Origin: Lomentospora prolificans
Taxonomy: Eukaryota; Ascomycota; Sordariomycetes; Microascales; Microascaceae
NCBI GenBank assembly: GCA_029532625.1
Contig: JARFXM010000003.1
Coordinates: 868,001-932,000 of the forward strand
Direction of reading: 5' to 3'
DNA length: 64,000 nucleotides
Made by a program: the position numbers and the translations under genes. Shown one piece after another: positions 24,289-36,949 of this stretch. Under the pieces are notes generated by a model. The model made no database searches and was not told the DNA's origin. It saw only the letters and a program-made list of their open reading frames with translations. How positions within the stretch are numbered: the stretch's first letter is position 1; every line of letters starts with the position of its first letter.

Positions 24289-27256
24289 AAGGGAGAAAAA
24301 GCAGTAAAAGGCCCCAAAAAATTCCGGCATCGAGCTAGGAGAGGCCGGAAGAGGCAGAGATACGTAATGTAGAATGGGATTTTGAGGCTTGTTGGCTAGG
24401 CTTGCTAGGTCGGGGTCGGCAGATAGTCATTTTTGGTCAATCTGACCCCTCTTCGGGACCCTCTCCCTTTTTTGGTGATGGGCTGGGCTGGCCGCTGTTG
24501 AAGGAACGTACGGTACAGAAAGAGGAGTGCGTCGAAGCGTCCCCTGAGATTGAGAATCTTGGTGCTACGGCGAAAGCTATAAAATCCGGCGAACAATGAC
24601 TTACAAAGTAAGCAGGTCGTCTAGCCTACGAATTACCTGGAGGGGAGGGGAGGGGAGGGTAGAATGAGTTGACAGGACGCCCTTCCCGCCCCCTGGCTTT
24701 CAGTGCGCATCGGGAAGATCTCATCTCACCGGGAAGCCTCAAAAAGGGTCATAAGGTATTAGCTTCCCCCAGGAATAGGCATTGCCTACAGGATTTGTCT
24801 TGATCGCGTAACAGCCTTCCGACAGCGTGACCCCAACAGGAACAAGGCCCAGGCTGCTATGGGACAAGAGTCCCGTCCAAAGGGGAAGCTCGAGTGCTAT
24901 TCGTCATTCCAAATCTGGTCTTTGACACGGGGCGATCCTCAGAAATGGAAAATGCTCTCACATCACCTTGCATTATTCGGGTGTGGGTGTCTGGCTGCGG
25001 GTGAGAGAGAAGCGAAAGGGCCCGTCCTTGGTGCGAGGAGCGTGGCCACGCAACCGTGGTTCTCGTCGCCGTGTTTTACTGGTCTCTTGGAATCCGCTCT
25101 TGCCAGCTTTGTTTCGCCCCCCGCCGCCCGTACCCTTCATTAAAAGACGGCAGAGCCGACCTTGAGGCCTGAAAGGAAAGGGGACCCTGCTCGCATTTTC
25201 GGGTAAGCAAGCCATTGCGATTCTGGTTCGCCGGTTCGAAAGGTGAGATGAGGCAATGGGGGAAAAGTAGAGCAGGAAAAGGAAGGCATACCCTGTCTTC
25301 GTTTGATCCGAGAGTGGAGGGGTGTGCTTCTTGTCTGTGTCTATTATAATATATTATACGTGTGTGAGAGACAGCGAGTGTGTGTGTTTGTGTGTGTGTG
25401 GGTAGAAGGGGTTTCTGGGTGAAAACAACGATCTTACTTCCATCAAGCAGGCCTAATCCCCGGTTAGTTCTTTGGTTCCGTAAAGTAGGTTTGCCAGGCC
25501 TGGTGGTTACAAGCATAGTGCTTCCGGGCCATCTTTGCTCGCAGGTTAAAAGAGTATAGTGTTGCGGTACTTTGACGCTAGGAATGCTAGTGCCGTGCGG
25601 ATGCAGATGCCGATGCGGATGCTACAGGAAGAGAACGAGAAGAGAAGAAAAATGATATCTGTCTCTGCATTCCCTCAATACTCATTCTGGTTTGATGGGG
25701 AACGGAAGGATCATTGGTTGTACTCACTTTTCCGACGGTTCCGTACGTGAATCAGTTTCCATCTGGTCTTCTTCGACCATCATCCTCCTCTTTTTTGGGA
25801 CCATCCACTTCCCCTCATTTGGAACCAACACGTATACTTGGAATCATAGCTCTGGCTCGCGGCGCAGACACGGGCTGGCCCACGCAGAAAAAGAAAAGAA
25901 AAAAAAATAAAGGGTTCAGGTTCATACCAGATCGACGCCAGCTCACGTGTGTTCGACAAGGTGAAACGGCACAGCCTTAAGAGATCACAGGGATGCAGAT
26001 GAGGTACCGCCGAATACCTCCACACCAGCCCAAACATGAGAGGCTCCAGAAGTAGCCGAGGCGTATGGGTGGATCCTCGTCACACCAAGAACCCTTGTCC
26101 AGAAGCTACGCGAAAAGGAGAAAGATCCATGTATACAGGTATCCATTGCGCGACGCTACAGGAGTGGAGAGAGAGAAAGCGGAAACGGGGCCCTGCGGCA
26201 AGGGGGGCCTTGCCGTGCGTGTGGGCGGGTCAGGGTTCGTCGAAAAATGCATTGAAGTTTCTCGAATGATGTCGAATCCCGAACGATGGTCTTGGCGTTG
26301 TTTCCACAGCTTCTTTTCTTCCCTCTGATGAGCAATGCCAATCAGCCCAATTCGAACCTTGCTCTGACTCTTCTCTCGCTCCCGAAAGGAAACTGGGGGA
26401 TTTCTCTGATCGCCCTTTCCAACATTCTTTTTTCATTCGACAGGGCCCTGTCTTTCAAGCATCCATTCTCTCGAGCCCCCCAATGATCAAACACATTATA
26501 CGCACCCCGGGCGGATTCCTTGCCTCTCTTCGCCCTGTTTCGAGGGTGAGGCGAGGCTAAGGGAAGCTCCACCATTCCTAGACCATGCCAAAACCCTTCA
26601 GTCGTTGCAGGGTCTGCGCTCGCATGGATTTGACCGGCCAGGAATGAAGCACATTCGGCCCATCATATCGTTTGTGGATGCCACTCGGTGAAAAGCGAAG
26701 CAAATGGGACGATGGGGCGACGTCAGCAGAGCACGAGCAAAAGCAGCGTAGAACAGGGACCCCGTAAAAAAAAAAAAGGAAAGTAAGGAAAATCAAGGAC
26801 AAAGAATATCGACAACCAGCAAGTAATAGTCAGACGGCATTCCCTCCGCCGGAGAGCGAGTTAAAATACTAAGCCCATTCTCTTTCCCCTTCTCTCTTCT
26901 CTCCCTTCGTCAGGAGGACCACTGTGACATTTGAAGGACGGGGCAGTGGACTGAAGAAATTTCCCCCCATCCCGATATTCGAACGTGCTCGGTGATTAAA
27001 TTTCCCATTCCCTGTTTTCCCATGCTTGCCCAATTGTCGGGACAGCAGCTTGTTCTTGGATTGATGACATAGGTTGGGCCCCACTGGGAAATGGGCAGAG
27101 TTCGAATGAGGAAATACGAGCTCCCAAAAAGGTGCCGCAGGAGCCAACCAGGCGGTCATACCCTTTTATCCCCCCGCCGACCAGCACACTGCTTGCAAGA
27201 GAGAAAACATTCGAAGGGACAGGAAGGGTGAGGTGTGTGGGGTGGGTGGGTGTGCA

Positions 27257-27373
<117 letters not shown>

Positions 27374-27995
27374 GAAAGAGAAGAGACAGCGGGAGGAGGG
27401 AGAATTATTTTATTAAAGCCAGCTGGCCACGCAAACTTTGGAAGCCGAGCTCGCCTGCGCAGGCAACTGCAAATGCGTGCTGGACTGTACCATTGGTACG
27501 CGAGTTTGAACGTACCAAATGTAGCGTTTCCAATAGTGGGTGGGAGTGGAGCGGGCGGGAAGGGTACAGTCCGGTACTTGGACTGGGACAGACTGACATG
27601 GACAACTCGGGTTCATGTTGAAAAAGGTTGGATCGACTTGAAGGGACTCGAGCGCGCTATTATGGGGCGGGTGCGGGACTCGTTCCTTTCCCTGCTTCCT
27701 TGCTTCGCAGGTATTGAATGCATGTAGCTGTCCACTGTTTTACTGATAATAATAAGGAACCCTTCACAGAGCACAAAGGGCCCATAGTCTTGCTGAGCTC
27801 TTCAAGCCCATAAATGAGACAGGAGCGGGCCACGCCACCTCTACCGAACTATCTGATCCGTCACTGTAACAAAGTATCCCGCAATCCAATATAGTTAACT
27901 CACTAGCACTCAATCGCCAACTCCAAGAGCTGGCTATGGACGGATCCTTTGCGCCTTCTTCTCGGGGAGGGGACAGTTGACTCAGGTGCCGGGCT

Positions 27996-28036
27996 GGGCT
28001 CCTCGCTGGGCTCCTCGCTAGGCTCCTCGCTAGGCT
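27996..28036 (+). repeat. 12-bp tandem repeat (about 3.3 units)
   Basis: The unit GGGCTCCTCGCT is repeated at 27996, 28008 and 28020 (third copy with one change), followed by a degenerate part-unit. On the minus strand it reads as SEEP repeated three times inside a 126-codon frame (27903-28283). The frame has no other coding support, so I list only the repeat. Confidence 0.8.
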
Positions 28037-31000
28037 TGCGAGATGTACTAGCCAGCAATGGATTGCTAATTTTGGTACGCCAGCTAACGGGTATCATCAT
28101 AATCGTGTGTGTGTGTATTCGTAATACAGCCAGCGCTGGGTAAAAATATAGTACGAGCTCGAAAATCATCAAAATTTCAAGCCTCTGAGCTCCACGGTTA
28201 GCATCAATCGGTGTGTCAGGCCGGGTATCGGTACCACTACCTCCTCCGGACGTGTACCTCCCAATGCTCCCACTCTCTCCCATCCTTCACGTTCTTGTTC
28301 GTTATGTTACCTATAGCATGATCCAAGCAACAGCCCGGCAAGTTCCAACTCTTACCCAGCGCACCATTTCGCCCCCGCCCCTCCTTCTCTCAATTGGTCC
28401 CCGGCCAACCACTCACCACATGCACCAACCAACCTGTAAATAAGGGACTGAAAATCAGGGCCCTTGAGAACCGGAGTACCTCCTCCGGCTCGGCAAACAT
28501 GTCCCTGACTATCATTGATAATAAAGTTGAGAATGTAAGAAAGGAGGGGTCAATTGAGAAGAGCCCCGTCCCATCGGGGTGCCGCCCGCCTATCGTTCGG
28601 ATGTGGAAACAACAAATGGGAAGTCCTTTTTTCGCCTCGCCCCCATCCGACCTTTAGCGTCCGCATTGTCGGCGGAGACAGTTGTTTTGAAACATGCATC
28701 ATCCAACCGAAGCCGGTCGACGACGGGGTGATGAGCAGATAACCTTGTGATTTTTTGGTCGTCCCTCTCCCTCTCCCTCTCTCTCTCAAGATATGCCCCA
28801 TCCCTCACCCCATGGGACATGGAAAGCGTACTACATGAATATTGATGAGATTGATGAGGACGACGAAATGCAGACAAGATAGAAGAAGGGAAAAAAAGAG
28901 AGAAAAAAAAAAGAAAAAGGAAACGGAAAAGAAATTACTGGACCAGAAAGGAAGTGACCCAGCCGCCACCCAGAGTATGTTGACATGGCAAGGAAGCGAC
29001 TCGGTTCAATGTTATCAACCGCGCTAGCACATTCCGGAGGTTGTCCGATCCGTACCTGATTTCTCGATGACTGCCCGCTCTACGACCGCTCCTTTCCTAT
29101 CGTGACCTACGGACTTATCATTCGTCATTATAAATCTACGTCTTGGGCCAGGTACCACCACCGAAAACATCACATGGCAAATCAGTGCTGGGGAAGACTA
29201 GACGCTCCCAAGGGCCGGCTTGACTACTGCCTAGTCCCACGCGGAATGTGGAAATATTTATTAGAGGGCGATCCTTAAGATATGTGTCCGGGGATCAGAC
29301 GGCGCGTTCCTTATTAGATATATCTGCCCGAGGCGTCTCTGGCTCACGGCAGCTTTTCTCCGTGCGACTCCTCAGTCATCCAATGCTCCTTATTTGGGCT
29401 CCGATTACAGCTGACTTTTAATTTCAGGGCAAACCGTTGACCAGCGCCTCGCGCAAACTACATATCTCGGTTAGAGCGGGGAATACCTCCCCAGAAATAT
29501 GCGCAAAGTACATAATACAACGCACCGAGCGCCAAATGCTCCGCAATGCAATCGCAGCTGGAGAACTTACGGCACGGGGACACAGGAGTGGAGTGTTGGT
29601 TTTAGAATGTGCCAGCGAGCCGTCATGATGTTGCTCGCTGGCTGGGGGGTTGGAGAAAGTATACCTCGCCTTGTAAGGACATGGATGGGGGTTGTAAGCT
29701 GTCACCATTAGAGAGGGGAAGGGCTGGGCGAACAGCGTGGTGCCAGGGTTCTCTCTCTCTTTGCCAGGCCAGGTGGCGGCCCACTTATTCACCCTTCCCC
29801 GACTTCCGATTCTTCGATCCCTGGCGTGTTTGATTGTTACCTTCTGTGTCGATTCAATGTTCCCATAATAATAATACCCTACATATGGTGCGGTACTCTT
29901 GATATTAGTCGATCTCCTGCAAAGTCTCAGATCTTTGAGAAATTCGCTGTTCGCATTCGGCTCGAGGGACCAAGGAGCAATACCCTCATCTCTTACGACT
30001 CTGTGACATTCGGTCTCGGTTCAACACGCAAGGGTATGTATATCAAATCTAACATACATACCTGGCGTCCTCGTTTCTGTGACATGTTATGGTGGAACAA
30101 AATAGCCCAATTTTATTCCAGCAGGACGCTGAGGGTTTCATGCTTGGGCTGGTCGCGATGAAGCGCACGCGGCATCAACTACGAAAAGACCGCGTGGCTG
30201 CGATTGACTGCCGTGACTCGCATCTTGGTCTGGTGCGGCAGCTTAGTGGCGCGTGGGCGAGGGACTAGCGAATCCAGCCACACTGCTCTCATCTTCATGC
30301 CGCCGCCAAAACCGTTTCTGGTCCCTGTCGAGCACTCCATGCTTTGCAAATCTAACGGACATTACTCGTAGAGTAGGAATCGGTTGCACACCTGATGGCG
30401 TGCGAGGGGCGGGTTGGCCGAGAAGGGTGTTTGACAACAAGCCCACATCCAACATAGCGGCACCAACGGCAGGAAGCCTTCCTGTAAAGTGACGACATCA
30501 ATCGTTAAGCTCTTCTTGCCAATCTCGGGGTATCGTGACCAGCTCTAGAAAAGGCACGTCCCACTTTCTGTCCAGGGTGATTAAACTAGACTGGTGTATT
30601 GCAGCTGTATGGTGACGAAACCAAGCTGTCGACTCTGTTTTCTGGTGCTATGCTCGATGATGACGCCGGTTCCTGAGTCCGGCGCCACGAACCCACTCCC
30701 GCCGCAAGCCATACTTTGCTTTAGCGCCAGGACCCTTTTGGGCTCGATATTTCTTCAGGGTCCTGAAAGGGAAACCCCCGACCTTTCTCGATCTAAAGAG
30801 TAATAGAATGAATCAGTAGCACCATCTCGAAGACGGAACCCGATTGAGTCGTTTCGGAAAGGGGGGAGAGGGGCGCATGCGCTAGAGGATGGAAATGTTG
30901 ATTGGGACCTTGGCTCCGCGTAATCTTTTGCTCCATCTCGATCCGCGAAAACCTTGGTTCCATTTTTTCCCGGGGGGTGAGGGGTGCTCGAAGATAGAAG

Positions 31001-34000
31001 AGGTGCAGTGCAGCCAGCGGATAGTGGCCAAGGAGCGAAGATGTCGTCCTGACGTCTTCCAAGGTGACAGAGCTTGTTGGATGCAACAGTCGATGTGGAC
31101 AAGGTATTATTACGCTGGCTGTACCTTGGTAATGGTGGGGAATCAGCACAAAGGGTCGACAAGGGTATGAGGACCACTGGACACTTTATTCCTGCATTTA
31201 GCCCACTAGGGACCATGCCCGCCCACCCATTAACTCTTCTTGGGGAGGCTCATCCAATCAATATAACGTACAGAGCTGACCCCCAGCCGGCTTGAGGCGT
31301 CATGCCGCCAGTGCATATTACTTCGTACCTTCGCTTGATATAGAGTACAAGTAGCACCTGTGTTAGAAGGTTGTGCGAATGGGAAAAGGCGTGGCAACTC
31401 TGATGACTCTGATGGTTTGCCCGAAGGAAAAATAAAATGCGATTCAGCTTGCAGCATATCTACTGTGTCACCTGAACTCAAGGGACCTAAATTGGTGCTC
31501 TCACTACCGTCTCGAACCCTACGACGTATCAGTGCGAACGAACGAGCTGCGCAATACGAGGTAATCAATTGATGTTAGTAAATACTCCACAGGAGCCAGA
31601 GCATAACGGCTATTGCCAGGCATCCCACAACTGAAAGGTCTGGAGTAGAAGGTCCGTCGACCCTTTCCCAGTGGCATCAATCCTACTCCGTAAACTCTCG
31701 GTCTGGCATTCAGGGACCCACTGAGGAGCATCGTCTCCACCATTCCTCCACCACCCCACCCCCGTACTTCTCGTCGCTCCAGCCAGCCTTTCCAGGGAAG
31801 GAGGAGCGGAGTTGCGTTGGGCGACTGGTACCTGTTTCTGGGTAGTATCATCCTAGGCAGCCCGCTGGCTTCTGCGAAGATGAATTGATAGTTGAGGTCG
31901 CCATGGGCTATCGCTCGCTAAATCCGATTGCCCCGATTATTGGTCGACAGGTGTTCTCGAATGACGTTATCCTGCTCTGAGGGTGCAGACAATCTGCACC
32001 TAGCTACCCATAATAGCACGGAGAAGTGAGGGGAAAGAAAGAAAAAAAAAAAGGTGGGGGGGAAGGAAAAAAAACTGAACCGCTTGTGGAATAGGCAATG
32101 CCTTACGGATTGAGAAAGCATTAGCATGGACTGTGCATGGCAGAGGAAAGATCTGAAAATTGTATGAGCTGTCCGAGACTGATTCACCATTGTTTCTATG
32201 GACAACACAGATTTTGACTACTTGTGGATAGCCAGCGGTGGGAAGTCAGCAGCGCACGTACGCGGAGAGCCCGATGTTTCGAAGGGAACTAGCCGTGGCC
32301 TGATCCTATCATCTCCGGTTAATGCTATTATTCTTTCAATATCCGTACTGGGAATACCAAAAACTTTTTTTCATTTCCTTTCTTCCCCTAGGGGCCTTTC
32401 ATCTAATCCTCACGTCCCTTCGCTGATCAATCGGCAATGGATGCCAACATTACGAGGCGATGCCTTCTGGGGCATGCATTACATACCCTCATACGAAGAT
32501 ACAGCTAGCAAGACCCTGACCCCTCCCCAGGTCGTTAGATGCCGCGTCCGGACGCTATAGCATTTGTACTTTGAACGGCCAAGTGGTGGCGGAATCGAGA
32601 TGCAGAGGGCGGGGTGTGAAAATAATATCTCGAGACCCGTGGCTCGAGAGGAGCGAATGGCCGGTCTCCATTGTCCGTTCGGGCCCTGCATGGAGAAACC
32701 GATGTTTGACGGCTTGTGTAGAGAGAGGGAGAAGAAAAAACCCACAGCCAGCCAGGCCAGCTTTGTTGGTCGCAGAATCGGCAGGGTCGGTCCCTGGCCA
32801 GCGCAACTACTCAAATCGCAGCCAAATATTTGGTTGGCACCAGCTGGGTCCACAAAAACTCCTCTATCAGAAATAGCTCGATTGAATGGACGAAGGAGCT
32901 GGGCCCGCAGTCCTGCTAACGTCACTGTCAGGTTTGGAAGACCAAAAACGGCACTCTCTGGACTCGGACAAATCCAGGAGTGGCTGCAGGCTTTGGCGGG
33001 ATACAAACATCAGTATGACATCAACATGACAAGCGAGCGGCCAGGTTGCTTTCTAGCCAATCAACCCATATCCCGTAATCAAGCCTTTTTGTGGGCTTGC
33101 CCGCGACTTTTTTTGGGGCGCCCATCAAAATTCTTGACATCTCGATCCATCCGTACCACTTTACAATGCCGCATGCTAATGTCGTTGAAATGATCGAGAT
33201 CCGTTGCTGTTGTACGACTTTCTGACTGCACTTCAATTTTTTTTACTTGAACAGGTTTTAGTGGGCTGGGAGTCACCCCAGTGTCTACGAGTTTTATGTC
33301 GAAAGCGCACTTGCTAGCTTGATGGAAACGGGACATTTAGTACGATTCAACATTTCGAGCAATGGCTTGGAAGAGAGGGCGTGCGCCGTGGAGCCTTGAC
33401 AAGCTCAGGAACGGAAGGCCGGATAGAGTCGAGATTAACTGAGCCTATCGACGTGTTTGAATGCAGTCTCCCTCATCATGAGCACGCAATCCAATCCAAC
33501 AATTCCCATAGGTGTGGTTTGTGGCCCGGGGAGCGCTAGCTGGGGAGCCCGACATGTTCCCCTAAACAGACAATTGCTGGCAACACTACCTCTGTAGGAT
33601 AGCGTGAAATGCCTATCGCATCAGGAGACGAAGCCAAGCTCAAGATGGCATTAAATAACATCCATCCGGTCGGAAGAAGGCGATTGTGCCTTTATGGAAG
33701 GTACATCCCATCTGCAAAATGGGCTTTCAATCATTTCCCCTTCTGCCTTCCTGATTCACCGTTTCTGTCATATTTCCCCGTCCCTCATCCAGCCTAGCAA
33801 GGAAGTGCGGGGAAATCTAATGTAAGGTCGGCGGGGAGACGTGGAATGATCCAGCCGGTAGCATGGTATGATGGGCCAGCATGTAGGGTATGAAGTGCAT
33901 GTAGACTACTGTATGTATAAACGATTGGTGATGTAATTGCACCGAACCTCTCCACCGACGAGATGCTCTCAAGCAGTGCTTGGGAAAAAGCCAACAGCCA

Positions 34001-36052
34001 GCGTAATACGGGTATCTGCCCATGTCGCCCCCTTCCAGCGGAGCGCCTACAGAAACTCCTGCTGAGAGGAGAAAACGGAGGAAATGAAATTTTGGGTTGG
34101 AATGCTACCACTAGCTCAACCCCTTCGATTAGACTTTCAATTAACGGCTTAGGTATGCGCAAGGTGCGATCATGGTGTACGGATACGGCACGAATAGCTC
34201 GAGTGCAGTGCATCCGCTGGGGGTGGGTTCGGGCGCAGCTTCTCTCTCCTCGTCAGGAAGGAGCGGAGAGGATTAAGCTTCAAGAGCTCCGGCCCTTCTC
34301 AGCGGGGATTGTAGCGCTGTCCCAGATACAAGAGGACCTTCGTTTGAGAGACACGGAGTTCTTTGGTACGGAGTCCGCCCGTCCTATTCGCAGGTTTCTG
34401 GTGAGACTTGCAACAGTACAAACCATGGTGTTCGAGGTTTCATGCATGACAAACCCCAGTTTACCGGAAAAAAAAAAGTCCAAGGTTCAGGAGAATGAAA
34501 GCCCATCTTCAAGGCGTCCCACATCAATTGCATTCTTCGATTTGCCCGTCCTTGAAATTTACCATGCCTGAACGGTACCCTTGTATGAGGCCCGCCAATC
34601 TCAATGGTAGTACCGTGTCGTGTCTGGTACCCTACTTTACACGAGACATTGATGGCCGCCCCGGAATCGAGACCACTATCCAGCAGAAAGCCACATAGGC
34701 ATGCTTGATTTCGGGACTTGGATTACGATAATGATAGGAGGAAGAGTCTTCTGGATTTAGAAAAGAAAGGCAGTCCTGACGCTCACATGCGGTGGGGAAC
34801 AACCTAGACTTTGAAGGAAATAGTGGCAGGTTGTGAAGGGTCCAAAAAAGTGCAAAAGATAGAGAAGACGCGCACCCGCACTTTCTGCAAGTATGTGTAT
34901 TATTAGGTGCCTCCAGAGGAGGAAACACTGAGGGCTCGGCACATTTGTCTGCGGCCTGCCTGCATGTCGTACTTTGGCCAGCTCGCTGGCCAGCCTCCTG
35001 ATATCACACAATGGCTTCCCTTATTGCCCACAATTGTCAGAGCATCGATCCGCACGCCGCGTACGGTGGACGGGGCCGGGCGTACTGTACTTACAAGTAC
35101 CTGGCTCATGGCAGGATACCGGTTTTACCATTACACAAGTACTTGTACAGATGGAATTCCAACATGCTACTCTCTGGATCTGGCGCAGCAGCGCCCACGC
35201 CATGGACAGGCCCTGGCAAGGGTCTCTTCATCTTTTTCCGGCTCGAGTCCGATCCCATCTCAAGTTCCTACCGTACACACCCTCCACACACCCCTCCACA
35301 CACGCCCCACCACACACCACCACCCCTTCCCCGTTCGCTCCCCCCTTCTCACCCCTCCCCCTTCCTTGTCTCCCGAAACCCAGCGAACTTCCATGTCCAG
35401 CGAGGTCCTTAAAAAGCTTCACAGCCCTTCATGACTTACCTCCAAACCGCCACAAGCTCTCCATCCACCCTCCAGCTCAGATCCCCGTACGGAGAAAATA
35501 TTCATATAGTACTCCTTTCCTCGCTCGCTCTCTGTCGCCTTGCCAGCCTCGACGTTTCCGTTCCATTACTCCCTTTTGGCTTCATTACTTGCTTATACCT
35601 CTCTCCTGGTGGCGCCCCCGCACTCTGTTTTTTTTGCAACTTCAAGCCATACTTCTTCACCCCACGGCACCCTCGGCACACCCGGCTCGACAGCTGCCTG
35701 CTTCTAGTATACAAGTGGACGATTTTCTCCTGCCGAATAGCTAGCTATTCCTGATTTCTCGTTCAGTTGCCAGCTAGCTCTGGCTCTAATTATTGAGCAG
35801 GAAGGAGACGACGCCTACGACAGTTTCTTTTCTTACGAGACGATACCCTTGACGATTTGCTGCTATCAGACACAATACGCATAAAGCAGTTCGTGTTTCT
35901 AAGCATCACTCCTTCCATCCTTCGCTTCTGCTGGAGGTCGTTGTCACGAATTAAAGACGTCGCGTCATTTTCATTTCCCACTCCCACGACTGAAGCCCTA
36001 CTGTCCTTCACCAGCTTCACACCTAAGCACTTAGTGTAGTACGAGAGTCATC

Positions 36053-36949
36053 ATGCATGCCCGAGACGCTTCAGGACGGCGAGTTTCGCTGCTGAACGAT
36101 GAGCCTACCTATGATGCCTACTATGATTCTTCTTCTCACCGATCCCATCATCGTACCTCCAGTCAACTCTTGTCGCACCAATATGCTTCTTCGAGGAGTA
36201 GCTCCTCATCTCCCCATACCCCAGAACTCTTGCGATCCGACTCGTACGATTCCACCAGCCCAAGCAATGACCCGATGTCGCCGCTCACCCCTACCGTCGC
36301 TTTCGAGTATCCTCGACAGTACTTGTATGCCGCCGGTCATTCTGGCTTCGACGACTACGGCGCCGGTGTAGGTCGAAAACACAGCTCCTTCTCGGAGTCT
36401 GCTCGCTCGACCTCATACGAGGACGATACTCCCTCCACCCCGGCCGTTCCGGAACGTTCGGCCAAGAGGTATCCCTGCCGTTACCGTGACAGCCACGGGT
36501 GTGAGAAAACGTTTACCACGTCAGGGCATGCCTCGCGCCATTCCAAGATCCACACGGCGGAGAAGGCCGTCCAATGTACTTTCCCAGGCTGCCAGAAGAA
36601 GTTCACTCGTGCCGATAATATGAAGCAGCATCTCGAGACACATTACAAGGACAAGTCGAGGGCGTCGGGTCCCCAGAGGGCTGGGAAAAGTTCGTCCTCG
36701 TCGACAAGGAAGCTCGGCATTTCTACGCGGACTTCTAGCCAACGCTCGCGAGATCACTTGACACTAGAATACGGACAGTACGGACCTCCGACGCCGACCC
36801 ATGCAACTCCCCTAGCTTCTCCTGCCACCGGTGCGTGGGACTTGCGGGGGCTTAATCTACCTTTAATGGCCCAGCACGTCACGAGCCCTAACCCTCGCAA
36901 TGGTCTGGACGCCTTGGCCATGGCCGTCGCATGCCAAGAGGGCGCGTAA
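36053..36949 (+). CDS. C2H2 zinc-finger protein, probable transcription factor
   Basis: An intronless frame of 298 residues. Residues 1-135 are Ser/His/Pro-rich and disordered-looking. Two tandem C2H2 fingers follow. Finger 1 has C142, C150, H163, H167, so its cysteines are spaced CX7C instead of CX2-4C. Finger 2 is canonical, with C175, C180, H193, H197. Between them is an HTAEKAVQ linker like the usual TGEKP. After the fingers come basic and Ser-rich segments (KDKSRASGPQRAGKSSSSSTRK), a possible nuclear localisation signal, then a short Pro/Thr tail. Tandem C2H2 fingers normally bind DNA in the nucleus; the target is unknown and I do not recognise a named orthologue. A CT-rich leader of several hundred bases and the large upstream spacer suggest complex regulation (inference). 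Confidence 0.85.
   Translation: MHARDASGRRVSLLNDEPTYDAYYDSSSHRSHHRTSSQLLSHQYASSRSSSSSPHTPELLRSDSYDSTSPSNDPMSPLTPTVAFEYPRQYLYAAGHSGFDDYGAGVGRKHSSFSESARSTSYEDDTPSTPAVPERSAKRYPCRYRDSHGCEKTFTTSGHASRHSKIHTAEKAVQCTFPGCQKKFTRADNMKQHLETHYKDKSRASGPQRAGKSSSSSTRKLGISTRTSSQRSRDHLTLEYGQYGPPTPTHATPLASPATGAWDLRGLNLPLMAQHVTSPNPRNGLDALAMAVACQEGA

Noticed and set aside
32564..34571. Frames of 209 and 202 codons in the gene-poor region
   Set aside because: Random-looking composition, overlapping frames on both strands and no domain signature.
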